From contig PNAP01000031.1 of assembly GCA_003169735.1 (NCBI GenBank), forward strand, positions 20,844-84,843: DNA of 64,000 nt, in the 5' to 3' direction. This document shows positions 1-10,301 of this stretch, in pieces. The first letter of the stretch is position 1; every line of letters starts with the position of its first letter. The position numbers were made by a program, and so were the translations under genes. Origin of the DNA: Chloroflexota bacterium. GTDB taxonomy: Bacteria; Chloroflexota; Limnocylindria; Limnocylindrales; CSP1-4. Under the pieces are notes generated by a model. The model did no database searches and was not told the origin of the DNA. It worked only from the letters and a program-made list of their open reading frames with translations.

Positions 1-518
1 TAGTCGACGAGCCGAACGCCGGCGCCGAAGCGGCTGGCCAGCGCGTCGAGGAAGGCTGGCAGGAACGTCACGTCCTTCTGGGCGAACGGGGCGTTGGCGA
101 TGCGAAGCGTGACGTCGTGCGACTGACCGCCTGGATCGGTGAAGCTGCCGCTCCGTCCGGCCAATGCCTGGTCGAGGGCATTGATGGCTGAGGCCATGGC
201 ATCGGACCCAACGCCATGCAACACCGTGTCCATCTCGGTGGCGGTCTGGCCGACGGCACCCGCACGCGCCATCGAGAGCGCGAGAGCGATGCTGGCGGGC
301 GAGAAGACGAGATTGCCGTCGGTCGCGGCGAGGCGCTTGTAGAAGTCGATGCCGAAGGCGTCGATGGCCGCTGCAGCAGCGTTCGCGTCAGCCGGCGACG
401 CCGAGGCCCGGGCGACATCCGACTTCGCGAGCGCGACGGCTTCTGGTTCGACGGCACTTCCGCAGCCGATCGATGAGACGAGGACGAACGCGACGAGGGC
501 AACGAGTGGGGTCTTCAT
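1..518 (-). CDS. Serpin family protein, N-terminal part with lipoprotein signal (3' end runs off window)
   Basis: Reverse translation from ATG at 518: MKTPLVALVAFVLVSSIGCGS...DFYKRLAATDGNLVFSPASIALALSMARAGAVGQTATEMDTVL; NLVFSPxSIxxALSMxxxGAxGxTxxEM is the serpin N-terminal signature. Missing from the ORF track because it is open at the window edge. Confidence 0.8.
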   Translation of the reverse strand, partial: MKTPLVALVAFVLVSSIGCGSAVEPEAVALAKSDVARASASPADANAAAAAIDAFGIDFYKRLAATDGNLVFSPASIALALSMARAGAVGQTATEMDTVLHGVGSDAMASAINALDQALAGRSGSFTDPGGQSHDVTLRIANAPFAQKDVTFLPAFLDALASRFGAGVRLVD

Positions 519-543
519 GGCCGAAGGACGGATTCGACGCATG

Positions 544-1626
544 TCAGGTTCCGGGCGGCAGGATCCGCTCGGCGGGTCCGGCACCCGTCACTGCGCCCGC
601 CGCAGCTCCCCCTGAGGCGATCGAGGATGCCGCGATTCCCCCGCGCAGACGGGTCTCAGCGGCGGGCCGGTCCACGATCTCGAGCTGGTCGAGCGCCAGC
701 AGAGCCGCGCCGGTCACCGGCAGCGCATCGAGGGTGACGACCGTGGCCGCCGGCGCGATGGATCGGACACCGGACTCGACGCGGGACTGGAACGCCGGCC
801 CAGCGTTGCGCATGATCGAACCGGCGAGGGTGACCACGACGTCGGTGCTCGAGAGATCGAGGCGTCGGATGGCACCGGCGGCGAACGCGATGACCTCATC
901 GGCCATCGAGGCGACGATGGCCTGCGCCTCTGCATCGCCGGCATGCGCTGCGCCAAGCACGATCGGCGCCAGGCCGCGCACGGCGTCCTCAGCGAGGAGG
1001 TCGGCGTAGAAGGCATTCGTGACGTCCTCCGGCGTGGCCAATCCGAAGTACTCGGGCACCAGTCGCTCGAGCGTCGTCGGGCCGCCACGTCCGTCGCGAG
1101 CACGGGCGGCGGCCGCGAGCCCCTGCCAACCGACCTCCTCGCCGCCGCCCTTGTCGCCGGAGATACGGCCCAACGCAGCGAACCGCGCAACGTCACCGTT
1201 GGGCGCCACGCCGACGGCGTTGATGCCCGCGCCCCCGATGATAGCCACGCCCCACGTCCGATCGGTTCCCGCGCGCAGTGCGGCGAACGCGTCGTTGCGA
1301 AGCATCCCGTGGGCGGTCAGGTGGCGCGCGGCGAGCGCCGAGTCGAGCATCCGCTCGTCGGTCGGAGAGTCGGCGCCGGCCAGGCAGAAGACGCCGTACG
1401 CCGCAGCCGGACGGACACCGACCGCCAGGCCGGCCTCGGCCAGTGCGCGATCGATGAGACTTTCGAGGCGCTCCAGCCCCTCCTCCAGCGGGATCTGCTG
1501 GTGCGAGACGGTCGGGCCGCGAAGGCATGCCAGCACCGTGCCGTCGGCAGCCGCCAGGACCAGGTCGACCTTGGAGTTGCCACCGTCCACGGCCAAGATG
1601 GCGGCCGGCGGCCGAGTCTCGGTCAT
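544..1626 (-). CDS. BadF/BadG/BcrA/BcrD-type ATPase family kinase (N-acetylglucosamine kinase-like)
   Basis: MTETRPPAAILAVDGGNSKVDLVLA...; DGGxSK phosphate motif and GGAGINAVG. Confidence 0.8.
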   Translation of the reverse strand: MTETRPPAAILAVDGGNSKVDLVLAAADGTVLACLRGPTVSHQQIPLEEGLERLESLIDRALAEAGLAVGVRPAAAYGVFCLAGADSPTDERMLDSALAARHLTAHGMLRNDAFAALRAGTDRTWGVAIIGGAGINAVGVAPNGDVARFAALGRISGDKGGGEEVGWQGLAAAARARDGRGGPTTLERLVPEYFGLATPEDVTNAFYADLLAEDAVRGLAPIVLGAAHAGDAEAQAIVASMADEVIAFAAGAIRRLDLSSTDVVVTLAGSIMRNAGPAFQSRVESGVRSIAPAATVVTLDALPVTGAALLALDQLEIVDRPAAETRLRGGIAASSIASGGAAAGAVTGAGPAERILPPGT

Positions 1627-1706
1627 CCCCTCTCCCCCTCCTCATCCCAGACCACCACGGTCGCGCCGCAGGGGGCCAACTCTATCCGGCGTTCGGCCTC
1701 GCCCGC

Positions 1707-1907
1707 TCAGCCCGTCAGGCGCAGCCGCAGAGCTTCGGTGTGCCTGGTCATGACCAAGAGGCCGTCATCCGGCCATGCCGAACGCGCGAGATCCCGTTCC
1801 AGGTAGGTCCTCGTCCGGTCACCGCGGACCCACGAGCGGCCGTATTGGGTCGGCTCGCCCGACGAGTCGTAGGCGATGCCCTCGATCTCGAGTCGATAGC
1901 GCACCAT
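1707..1907 (-). CDS. Hypothetical small protein
   Basis: MVRYRLEIEGIAYDSSGEPTQYGRSWVRGDRTRTYLERDLARS...; ORF with protein-like composition. Confidence 0.4.
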   Translation of the reverse strand: MVRYRLEIEGIAYDSSGEPTQYGRSWVRGDRTRTYLERDLARSAWPDDGLLVMTRHTEALRLRLTG

Positions 1908-1950
1908 GGGTCGTGTCAAGTCGGTCGCCGATCTCACTCAAGGAGGCTCG

Positions 1951-3222
1951 ATGGGCCTGAAGTTGGCCATCGTCGGTGGCGGAAGCACCTACACGCCGGA
2001 GTTGATCGAGGGCATCGCCGCTCGATCGGCCGTCCTGCCGGTCGATGAGCTGGTCCTCCTCGATCCCGACCTGGAACGGCAGGCGGTGGTCGCCGGCCTC
2101 GCGCGACGGATCCTCGCGCGGACGGGTAGCTCGGTCACGCTGGTCGAGACGGCGGATGAGCATCGCGCCCTTGACGGGGCCGACTTCGTCTTGCTCCAAC
2201 TGCGCGTCGGCGGCCAGGCGACACGCCTCGTGGACGAGACGCTGCCACTGCGATTCGGCTGCATCGGCCAGGAGACGACCGGGCCGGGCGGTTTCGCCAA
2301 GGCGCTCCGGACGGTCCCCGTGGTGATGGCGCTGGCCGACGAGGTGCGTCGACGTTCGGCAAAGGATGCCTGGCTCATCGACTTCACCAACCCGGTGGGC
2401 ATCGTGACGCAGGCGCTGCTGGATGCCGGGCATCGCGCCATCGGCCTATGCAATGTGGCCATCGGCATGCAGCGGACGCTCGCCGCACACTTCGGGATAT
2501 CGCCGGAGCGCGTCGAGCTGGAGCACGTTGGCTTGAACCACCTGACATGGGTACGGGCGGTGCGCGTGGACGGCGTCGATCGGTTGCCGGAGTTGCTGGT
2601 CAGCGGCGCCGAGGCGGTCATGGACGAGGACGAGATGCCCATCGAGCTGATGCGGACGCTCGGGGCCATCCCGTCCTACTACCTCCGCTACTACTACTTC
2701 ACGGGTGCGGTGCTCGAGGAACAGCGCCACGAACCGAGCCGCGCCGAGGAGGTGATGCGCATCGAGGCGGAGTTGCTGGACCTCTATCGCGACCCGACCC
2801 TCGATCGAAAGCCGGCGCTGCTGGAGAAGCGCGGCGGCGCCTTCTACAGCGAGGCGGCCGCGCAGCTCATCACCTCGCTCCACAACGGGACGGGCGACGT
2901 GCAGGTGGTCGACGTGCGCGGTGGAGGCGCGTTCCCGGACCTGCCACCCGATTCCGTCGTCGAGGTGCCCGCCCGGATCACCCGGGATGGCGCGATGCCC
3001 GTGACGGTCGCGCCGCTCGCGCCGGAGCTGCGCGGGCTGGTCCAACATGCCAAGGCCTATGAGCAACTGACCATCGCGGCCGCCATGAGCGGCGACCGCC
3101 AGGTCGCTCTGAAGGCGCTGATGACCAATCCCCTGGTCCCCGACGCGCCGACGGCGATCGGCCTGCTCGATGCCATCCTGACGACCGATCGGGCGCATCT
3201 CCCGCGCTTCTGGCGTTCGTGA
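1951..3222 (+). CDS. Family 4 glycoside hydrolase (6-phospho-beta-glucosidase-like)
   Basis: MGLKLAIVGGGSTYTPELIEG..., DFTNPVGIVTQAL, CNVAIGMQ, GLNHLTW; Shine-Dalgarno AGGAGG at 1941. Confidence 0.9.
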   Translation: MGLKLAIVGGGSTYTPELIEGIAARSAVLPVDELVLLDPDLERQAVVAGLARRILARTGSSVTLVETADEHRALDGADFVLLQLRVGGQATRLVDETLPLRFGCIGQETTGPGGFAKALRTVPVVMALADEVRRRSAKDAWLIDFTNPVGIVTQALLDAGHRAIGLCNVAIGMQRTLAAHFGISPERVELEHVGLNHLTWVRAVRVDGVDRLPELLVSGAEAVMDEDEMPIELMRTLGAIPSYYLRYYYFTGAVLEEQRHEPSRAEEVMRIEAELLDLYRDPTLDRKPALLEKRGGAFYSEAAAQLITSLHNGTGDVQVVDVRGGGAFPDLPPDSVVEVPARITRDGAMPVTVAPLAPELRGLVQHAKAYEQLTIAAAMSGDRQVALKALMTNPLVPDAPTAIGLLDAILTTDRAHLPRFWRS

Positions 3223-4181
3223 AGAGGGCGGGCGCGGGCGAGCGATACATCGTCGGCATCGACCTCGGTGGCACGAACCTTCGCGGGGCGCTCGCCGATG
3301 ATTCAGGTGAGATCCTGGGCGAGCTGCGCGAGCCGACTGCGCAGGGATCGGCCGAGGTGATGATCGGCCAGGTGGCCGCGCTGGTCGAACGGCTGGCCGA
3401 GGGTCACGCCGTTGCGGCCGTGGGCGTCAGCGCGGCGGTGGCCGTCGACCCGGAGACCGGCGCGGTCGATTCGACCGCCAACGTTCCCGGCCTCGCGGGC
3501 GTGAGGCTGGCCGCGGAGCTGGAGCGCGCCATCGGCCACCCGGTCGTGGTCGCGAACGATGCCGATCTGGCGGCGCTCGCCGAGGGTCGCTCGGGCGTCG
3601 CTGTCGGCGTTCGCGACTACGTGGTGATCGCCATCGGGACCGGTATCGGGATGGGCATCGTCGCCAACGGGGAGTTGCGCCGCGGCTGGCGCGGCATGGC
3701 CGGCGAGATCGGCTTGGTGCCGATGCCGGACGGATCGAACTACGAAGCGGCGGCCGCCGGTCCGGCGCTCCGAGCCCGGATCGCCGAGGGCGTGGCGTGG
3801 TCCGCCGGGACGAGGCTATCGGCCGAGGCTTCGCTCTCGGACCTGATCGAGGCTGCGGAGCTGGCCGACCCCGTGGCTGCCCGGATCCTCGCCGAACAAG
3901 TTCGGCTCGTCGCCTGGGGCATCGCCACCGCCGCGTTCATCGTCGACCCTGAGCTGGTCATCCTCAGCGGCGGCATCGGCGCCGTCCCGGGCCTGCTTGA
4001 CCCGGTGCGCGCCGCCGTCGGCGCGCTGATGAGCCTCCCGCCGCGCATCGAGACGAGTGCCCTGGGCGATCGCGGACCGTTGCTCGGCGCGCTGGATGCG
4101 GCCGCGTCCCTGGGGCGCAGCGCGTCCCTGGAACATGGCCGGACCGCGCGCCCGGTCATCGACCGGGCAGGATCCCGCTGA
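3219..4181 (+). CDS. ROK family protein / sugar kinase
   Basis: YIVGIDLGGTNLRGALAD, IGTGIGMGIVANGELRRGWRGMAGEIGLV; overlaps preceding stop by 4 nt. Confidence 0.9.
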   Translation: MKRAGAGERYIVGIDLGGTNLRGALADDSGEILGELREPTAQGSAEVMIGQVAALVERLAEGHAVAAVGVSAAVAVDPETGAVDSTANVPGLAGVRLAAELERAIGHPVVVANDADLAALAEGRSGVAVGVRDYVVIAIGTGIGMGIVANGELRRGWRGMAGEIGLVPMPDGSNYEAAAAGPALRARIAEGVAWSAGTRLSAEASLSDLIEAAELADPVAARILAEQVRLVAWGIATAAFIVDPELVILSGGIGAVPGLLDPVRAAVGALMSLPPRIETSALGDRGPLLGALDAAASLGRSASLEHGRTARPVIDRAGSR

Positions 4182-5442
4182 CCCGGCCGAGGCGGCGGAC
4201 GCTTCGGCCGATGAGGGAGCCGGCTTTGCGCGGCACGGTCGGCAGGGTCGGCCGCGGGAGGACGCCGGATGAACGGCCGGCCTGGAACCGCTCCAGCAAC
4301 CCATCGACATCGAGATTCTCGGAGACGAGGTTCCGGATGAGGGCGATCTTGGCGGTATCCGATGGGTGCGTCTTGACCAGCAGGTCGTGGACATTCGACG
4401 CAGCGCGGTACGTGTCCTCGGCGACGAGGTAGGCGAAGAGGCCCGAGGAGCGGATCGCCTCGAGGTCGTGCTGGCGCGGCCGGTAACCGCCCGTGAAGAC
4501 CATCCCGGCCAACTCGATCGAGGACGGATCGCTGGCGGCGCGGCCGAATCGAGAGCGGCCGCGCAATCGATCGAGCAGGCCCGGCTGGGAGTGGATGCGG
4601 CGCTGCATCCGGTTGGCGGCGATGGTCGCCTGGATGACATCCTCGCGATCGCCCGGCACGATCAGCAGACTTCCCGGGCCGATCCGCTCAAGAAGATGAC
4701 GCGGCTGCATAGCACCGATGGCGACATGCTCGATGGCGCGGCCGAGATCGTTGCCCTCGTTGAGCACCTCGCCGGGCATCTGCTCGACGAGCATGGTCAG
4801 CGTCGGGTTGGAGAGGAGCGGCCGGTACGGGATCGTGCCGAGCAGGTCGATGCCGTGACGGGCCAGGCCCCTGCGCAGGATGTCCGGCAGGCTCGGATGG
4901 GCGTCCGCATCGACCTTGTTGACGACCGCGCCGACGACATCGACCCCGTGGCGCGCGAAGAGCGCCCGGTTGAGGACGATCTCATCGATCGGCCGGCCGA
5001 CGCCCGCCTCGCTGATGATCACGACCGGCGCGCCGAGCATCGAGGCGACCTCGGCGTTGGAAAGCCCGATGACCGCGCCCACGCCCGCATGCCCCGTGCC
5101 CTCCACGAGGATGACCTCCCGACCTTCGGCGACGCGCCGATGGGCGGTCCTGATGCGAGCCCCGAGATCCTCGACGACCTCGCCCGAGATGAAGGCCTTG
5201 GTGAAGCCGCGCGGGATATGGATCGGGCTCATCGCCTCGAGCGGATCGGTGATGCCGAAGACGCTGCGCACGAGGATGGCGTCCTCGTCGGCGGGCACAC
5301 CATCGACGACGTCGTAGCGCTGCCCGACCGGCTTGATGAAGCCGGTCTTGAGGCCGCGATCGATGAGCGCGGCGAACAGCCCGAGGGAGACGGTCGTCTT
5401 GCCGCGGTTCATGCCGGTCGCGGCGAGATAGACCTGGCGCAT
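4156..5442 (-). CDS. Phosphotransacetylase N-terminal-like P-loop protein (BioD-like + DRTGG domains)
   Basis: MRQVYLAATGMNRGKTTVSLGLFAALIDRGLKTGFIKPVGQ; central region resembles DRTGG domain. Confidence 0.7.
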   Translation of the reverse strand: MRQVYLAATGMNRGKTTVSLGLFAALIDRGLKTGFIKPVGQRYDVVDGVPADEDAILVRSVFGITDPLEAMSPIHIPRGFTKAFISGEVVEDLGARIRTAHRRVAEGREVILVEGTGHAGVGAVIGLSNAEVASMLGAPVVIISEAGVGRPIDEIVLNRALFARHGVDVVGAVVNKVDADAHPSLPDILRRGLARHGIDLLGTIPYRPLLSNPTLTMLVEQMPGEVLNEGNDLGRAIEHVAIGAMQPRHLLERIGPGSLLIVPGDREDVIQATIAANRMQRRIHSQPGLLDRLRGRSRFGRAASDPSSIELAGMVFTGGYRPRQHDLEAIRSSGLFAYLVAEDTYRAASNVHDLLVKTHPSDTAKIALIRNLVSENLDVDGLLERFQAGRSSGVLPRPTLPTVPRKAGSLIGRSVRRLGRVSGILPGR

Positions 5443-5530
5443 CAATGGAGAGTAGCGCCGCGCCGCGGGCTGAGCGGCCGAAGTGGCGCTCGACGCGGCG
5501 CGCGGAGCGGCGCCGCTCGCCGCTCGCGGA

Positions 5531-6142
5531 TCAGCTGCGGTCGCGTGCCAGTTGCTTGCGCTCGATGAGGGCGATGGCGTCCTTGATGCGCGTCAATGTC
5601 TCGGCATCGACGGTTTCGGCGTCCGTGTGCGGCCCGAGCCGATCGAGCAGGTCGGCGATGAGGCCGTAGAAGACACCCGCATCGGCCAGGAAGAACTGTG
5701 GCTCGTTGTTGTACCGGACGAGGGTCAGGCGGCCCTGGAGCACGCGGCGGTCCTCGACATGGGCGATCTGGGTCGAGAAGTTGTGGCCCTGGATGCCGTC
5801 GGGGTTGTTGAGGAAGTTGAGCGCGTTGTCGATGGCCAGGCCGAAGCGGGCGCGCCATGCGACCAAGCGCTCATGGACCTCGGCCGGGATCTGCACCTCG
5901 GCGACCTGGTCGAAGACCTCGGGCGTGACCGTCAGCAGCCCCACCAGCGTCGTCCCGGCGCGCGCGCCAAGCATGACCTGGAGCGACCGCTCGAGGGTGA
6001 AGACCTCCGAGTCGAAGCGCGGGCTGGTGATGACGTCCGTAAGCAGATCCTCGACGTTGTCGAGCACGCCCGGCTCGGTCACCGAGTTCGCGAGGTGGAG
6101 GATCTCCTCCTTGAACAGGAACTGTTCTTCGTGGTCGAGCAT
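5531..6142 (-). CDS. Hypothetical protein
   Basis: 203-aa ORF with coherent composition; no family recognised. Confidence 0.65.
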   Translation of the reverse strand: MLDHEEQFLFKEEILHLANSVTEPGVLDNVEDLLTDVITSPRFDSEVFTLERSLQVMLGARAGTTLVGLLTVTPEVFDQVAEVQIPAEVHERLVAWRARFGLAIDNALNFLNNPDGIQGHNFSTQIAHVEDRRVLQGRLTLVRYNNEPQFFLADAGVFYGLIADLLDRLGPHTDAETVDAETLTRIKDAIALIERKQLARDRS

Positions 6143-6208
6143 GGCCCGCCGATGGTAGCACCGGGTTCCTGCCGGACCCAGACCGACTCATGGTGCGACG
6201 CGGCGCTC

Positions 6209-6457
6209 GATGGCACCGACCACGATTGGTTCGAAACGGGTTGGTGTTCCTGGCTTGCCGTCTTGGCGCTCCCGTCGAGCCCATGTTGGTCGATGGCATC
6301 GAGCAGTTCCCGCTCGAAGGCGGCCCGAAACCGTGGATCGGTGGTCGTCGCGTCGTCCCGAGCCGATCCTGGTCGATGGCATGGAGCACTCGCCGTTAGG
6401 GAGGGTCGCCGGCTACTTCCCGTCAGCCAGTTCTCGCCGGAGTGATAAGGAAGGTCG
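6209..6457. repeat. Degenerate tandem repeat, ~83-bp period, three units
   Basis: GATGGCAyCGA... starts at 6209, 6292 and 6375 (exact 83-bp spacing); 29-bp blocks at 6276-6304 and 6359-6387 match 25/29. Confidence 0.5.
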
Positions 6458-6692
6458 GGGCGCCGGACCCAGGGTTTCGGCGAGTCAGTCGCGGCCATCG
6501 ACGCTCAGCTCGATCGTGATTCGGGCAAGGCCGACCGATTCGAGCCCCGACATCTTACTTTGCACTTTGCCCACTGCTGGCTGACGGGAACCCGGTGGTT
6601 GCTGACGAATGTCTGTCGGTACGGACCGACGTCATGCCGGGCGGACTCACGGCAGGAGACAGTCGATCTCAGAACGTCGCGGCGGACACCGA

Positions 6693-6721
6693 ACGACGCG
6701 GCAGGTTCGCTGCCGCGTCGT
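6693..6721 (-). terminator. Hairpin terminator-like element downstream of glutamate dehydrogenase
   Basis: ACGACGCGGCAG-gttcg-CTGCCGCGTCGT perfect 12-bp stem, 31 nt past the stop; no clear U-tract. Confidence 0.6.
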
Positions 6722-6751
6722 CGGGAGGGAGGACCGGGGAAGGACCGCTCT

Positions 6752-8017
6752 CTACGGGTAGAGGCCACGCAGCGCGGTCGCCGAGGCGACGCGATCCACG
6801 GCCAGCAGATAGGCGGCCATACGCATGTTGACCGATTCACGAAGGGACATGGTCAGCACTTCCTTGAAGGAACGGACCATGATCTCCTTGAGCTTGCTGT
6901 TGACGTAACCCTCGGACCACTGATCGCGGTTGAGGTCCTGGACCCACTCGAAGTAACTGACCGTGACGCCGCCGGCGTTGCACAGGATGTCGGGGATCAG
7001 GAAGACGCCGCGCTCGAAGAGGATGTCGTCCGCCTCGGGCGTCGTCGGGCCGTTGGCGGCCTCGGCCACGATCTTGGCCTTGATGTTGGCCGCGTTGCGT
7101 GCCGAGATCTGGTTCTCGAGCGCGGCCGGGATGAGGATGTCGCAATCCACCTCGAGCAGGGCCGGGTTGCTGATGGATTGGGCGCCGGGGAACCCGACCA
7201 CGGTGCCGTGCTCGGCCTTCCAGGCGATGACGCGCGCGACATCGAGGCCCTTGGCGTTGTGGATGCCGCCGGACGAGTCGGAGACGGCGACGACCGTCGC
7301 GCCCTGTTCGGCGATGAGCGTGGCAGCGATCGAGCCGGCGTTGCCGAAGCCCTGAACGGCCACGCGCGCGCTCTTGAGATCCATGCCCAGGTGCTGCGCG
7401 GCTTCGACGATGCAGAAGACGGCGCCGCGAGCGGTCGCCTCATTGCGACCTTCGGAGCCGCCCAGGCTGATGGGCTTGCCGGTGACGACACCCGGCACGG
7501 TGTACCCGACATGCATCGAGTACGTGTCCATGATCCAGGCCATCGTCTGGGAGTTGGTGTTGACGTCCGGCGCCGGGATGTCCTTCTCGGGGCCGATCAG
7601 GACGCTGATCTCCGTCGCGTAACGGCGGGTCAGACCCTCCAGCTCACGCTGGCTCAGCTTCTTCGGGTCGACGATGACGCCGCCCTTGCCGCCGCCGTAC
7701 GGGATGCCGACCACGGCGCACTTCCAGGTCATCCACATGGACAGTGCCTTGACCTCGTCAAGCGACACGTCCTGGTGGTAACGGATGCCGCCTTTGGCCG
7801 GTCCGCGGCCGAGATTGTGCTGGACGCGATAGCCGGTGAAGACCTTGACCGTGCCATCGTCCAATTTGACCGGGAAATGGACGGTCAACTCACGTCGCGG
7901 CTCCCGCAGGACCTGACGCAGTCCTGGGTCCAGGTTCAGCTTCTCAGCGGCTAGGTCGAACTGGCGTTGCGCCACATGCCATGGGTTGATAGCAGCGGTG
8001 GCCTGCTCCGTAGTCAT
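6752..8017 (-). CDS. Glu/Leu/Phe/Val family amino-acid dehydrogenase (glutamate dehydrogenase)
   Basis: MTTEQATAAINPWHVAQRQFD..., GYRVQHNLGRGPAKGGIRYH, PYGGGKGGVIVDP, VQGFGNAGS; SD GGAGGG upstream of ATG 8017. Confidence 0.92.
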   Translation of the reverse strand: MTTEQATAAINPWHVAQRQFDLAAEKLNLDPGLRQVLREPRRELTVHFPVKLDDGTVKVFTGYRVQHNLGRGPAKGGIRYHQDVSLDEVKALSMWMTWKCAVVGIPYGGGKGGVIVDPKKLSQRELEGLTRRYATEISVLIGPEKDIPAPDVNTNSQTMAWIMDTYSMHVGYTVPGVVTGKPISLGGSEGRNEATARGAVFCIVEAAQHLGMDLKSARVAVQGFGNAGSIAATLIAEQGATVVAVSDSSGGIHNAKGLDVARVIAWKAEHGTVVGFPGAQSISNPALLEVDCDILIPAALENQISARNAANIKAKIVAEAANGPTTPEADDILFERGVFLIPDILCNAGGVTVSYFEWVQDLNRDQWSEGYVNSKLKEIMVRSFKEVLTMSLRESVNMRMAAYLLAVDRVASATALRGLYP

Positions 8018-8154
8018 GGGAATGGGGACCCTCCAAGCGCGAGCGCCGAGCCCGGAAAGCGCGGTCGGGCGGGCTGGCTCGCTTAGGTTCGAAGCGGCCG
8101 AAGTGTACACCGGCCCGAGCTCGCCACGACCTGCCGAAGGTCACGACTCAGGCG

Positions 8155-9003
8155 TCAAGTGACCCGGGTCAGGACGGCCGCTCCGACCCCCCCGGGACCG
8201 ACGTGGGGCGCGATCGAAGGGCCCATCAGCGAAACCGGAATCGCCGATCGCGGGAGGCCAAGACTGACCGCGACTCCCTCGGCGAAGGGTTCGATGTCAT
8301 CGACCCCGGAGTGGAGGATCCACGCCCGCTCGGCAGGGAGGTGGGTAAGCATCTGGAGGAGGCGCTCCCGTGCGCGCGTCCGTGTGCGCGGCTTGTCGAG
8401 CGTCTCGACCACGCCATCCGCGATGGTGATGATCGGCTTGACCGAAAGGACCGAGCCGATGGCGGCCTGGGCACCGCTGATGCGGCCGCCTCGACGCAGG
8501 TATTCGAGCGTGTCGAGGGCGAAGACCACGCGGATGTCGGCCACGCGGCGGCGGATCGCCTCGGCGATGGCAGCGGGTTCGTCGCCGCGTGTCGCCATCT
8601 CTGCCCCGAGGAGTGCAAGGAGCCCCTCCCCGAGCGACGCCGTCTGGCTGTCGATGACGTGGACGTCTCGGCTCGGCAGCGCGTCGCGGGCGAGTTCGGC
8701 CGAGCGATGGGTGGCCGAGAGCCGGCTCCCGACCGTGATGCAGACCACCGCGTCGTTGCCGGCCTCGAACGCTGCCTCGAACGCGCGCTGGAAATCGCCC
8801 GGGCTGCAGGCGGCCGTCTTGGGAAAGGCGGCTCCCGGGGCCGTCAATCGGGCGTAGAAATCAGCCATCGAAAGGTCGACGCCGGCCCGGAACTCCTCGG
8901 CGCCGAAGCTCACGGTGAGCGGCACGACCGTGATGCTGGCCGTCGCCGCCACGTCAGGCGGCAGGTCGCCGGCGGAGTCCGTGACGATCGCGGTGCGTGC
9001 CAC
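8155..9003 (-). CDS. DegV family protein (fatty-acid binding)
   Basis: VARTAIVTDSAGDLPPDVA...ITVVPLTVSFG...; FALDTLEYLRRGGRISGAQAAIGSVLSVKPII. Confidence 0.9.
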   Translation of the reverse strand: MARTAIVTDSAGDLPPDVAATASITVVPLTVSFGAEEFRAGVDLSMADFYARLTAPGAAFPKTAACSPGDFQRAFEAAFEAGNDAVVCITVGSRLSATHRSAELARDALPSRDVHVIDSQTASLGEGLLALLGAEMATRGDEPAAIAEAIRRRVADIRVVFALDTLEYLRRGGRISGAQAAIGSVLSVKPIITIADGVVETLDKPRTRTRARERLLQMLTHLPAERAWILHSGVDDIEPFAEGVAVSLGLPRSAIPVSLMGPSIAPHVGPGGVGAAVLTRVT

Positions 9004-9010
9004 GGGCGGG

Positions 9011-10252
9011 TCAGGGCACCCGTTCGAAAGCCATCGCCACCGAGCCGCCGCCACCCAGGCAGAGGGTCGCGAGACCGTAGCGGCCCTGCCGCCGCTCCAA
9101 TTCATGGAGCAACGTCGCCACGATGCGTGCCCCGCTCGCGCCGATCGGATGGCCGAGCGCGATGGCCCCGCCATTGACGTTGACGCGTGACCAGTCGAAG
9201 CCGAGTTCGCGGCCGTCCGCCAGCACCTGGGCCGCGAACGCCTCGTTGATCTCGATCAGGTCGAACGCCTCGATGGGCAGCTCGATGCGGGCGAGCAGCT
9301 TGCGCACGCCTTGGATCGGGGCGAGGAAGAGCCACTTGGGCTCCACCTCCGCCTGGCTGTAGCCGATGATCCGGGCGAGTGGCTTGAGGCCGAGCCGCTC
9401 CACGGTGCGCTCGCTCACGACGACGGTCGCGGCCGCGCCATCGGTGATTCCGGGAGCGTTGCCGGCGGTGACGCTCCCCATCGCCGGAGGCGCTTCGCCG
9501 GGCTCCGGTTCTGGCAGCGTGAAGACGGGCTTGAGCCGGGCGAGTGCCTCGATCGTGGAGTCGCGACGCGGCCCTTCGTCGGTCGTGAAGAGCGTCTCGA
9601 CCTTGCCGCTGCGAACCGGGACGGGCACGATCTCCGCCTCGAACCGGCCGGCGTCGATGGCCGCGATCGCCTTCTGCTGGCTGTCGAGGGCGAACCGGTC
9701 CTGGTCCTCGCGGCTGACGTGGTCGTGGTTGGCGACACGCTCGGCGTGCGTGCCCATGTGGCAATCCTCGAACGCGCACCAGAGGCCGTCATGGACGGTC
9801 GCGTCCACGAGTTCCGCGTTGCCGAGGCGGTACCCGAATCGTGCCTTCGGGACCAGGTATGGCCCCTGGTTCATGCTCTCCATGCCGCCCGCGACGACGA
9901 TCTCGGCATCGCCGCCACGGATCTCGGCCGCGGCCAACATGATCGCCTTGAGGCCGGAACCGCACACGCGGTTGATGGTCGTGGCGCTGGTCGTCGCGGC
10001 AAGGCCCGCCTTGAGCGCGGCCTGTCGGGCGGGCGCCTGGCCGACCCCAGCCTGCAGCACCTGGCCCATCAGGACCTCGTCGACCTGGTCGGTCGGGACG
10101 CCGGCGCGCTCCACGGCCGCTTTGATGGCGATGCCGCCGAGCGTGGTCGCAGGTGTGTCCGCGAGCGTGCCACCGAACTTGCCGATGGGCGTGCGCATCG
10201 CCGACACGAGGTAGACGCCGCCGTTGCGGCTGTTGGGAATGGCGTGATCCAT
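9011..10252 (-). CDS. Acetyl-CoA acetyltransferase / thiolase
   Basis: [65 protein letters not shown]. Confidence 0.93.
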   Translation of the reverse strand: MDHAIPNSRNGGVYLVSAMRTPIGKFGGTLADTPATTLGGIAIKAAVERAGVPTDQVDEVLMGQVLQAGVGQAPARQAALKAGLAATTSATTINRVCGSGLKAIMLAAAEIRGGDAEIVVAGGMESMNQGPYLVPKARFGYRLGNAELVDATVHDGLWCAFEDCHMGTHAERVANHDHVSREDQDRFALDSQQKAIAAIDAGRFEAEIVPVPVRSGKVETLFTTDEGPRRDSTIEALARLKPVFTLPEPEPGEAPPAMGSVTAGNAPGITDGAAATVVVSERTVERLGLKPLARIIGYSQAEVEPKWLFLAPIQGVRKLLARIELPIEAFDLIEINEAFAAQVLADGRELGFDWSRVNVNGGAIALGHPIGASGARIVATLLHELERRQGRYGLATLCLGGGGSVAMAFERVP

Positions 10253-10288
10253 GCGGCCATTCTTGCACCGCACTCTTGGGCGCGCCGA

Positions 10289-10294
10289 TACGAT
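10289..10294 (+). promoter_or_regulatory. Putative -10 element (TACGAT), 7 nt before ATG 10302: leaderless promoter candidate
   Basis: TACGAT-gtgcgcc-ATG. Confidence 0.45.
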
Positions 10295-10301
10295 GTGCGC
10301 C

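Noticed and set aside
6505-6840. 111-aa minus ORF downstream of gdh
   Set aside because: Overlaps the perfect 12-bp hairpin terminator and the gdh 3' end; no protein-like features.
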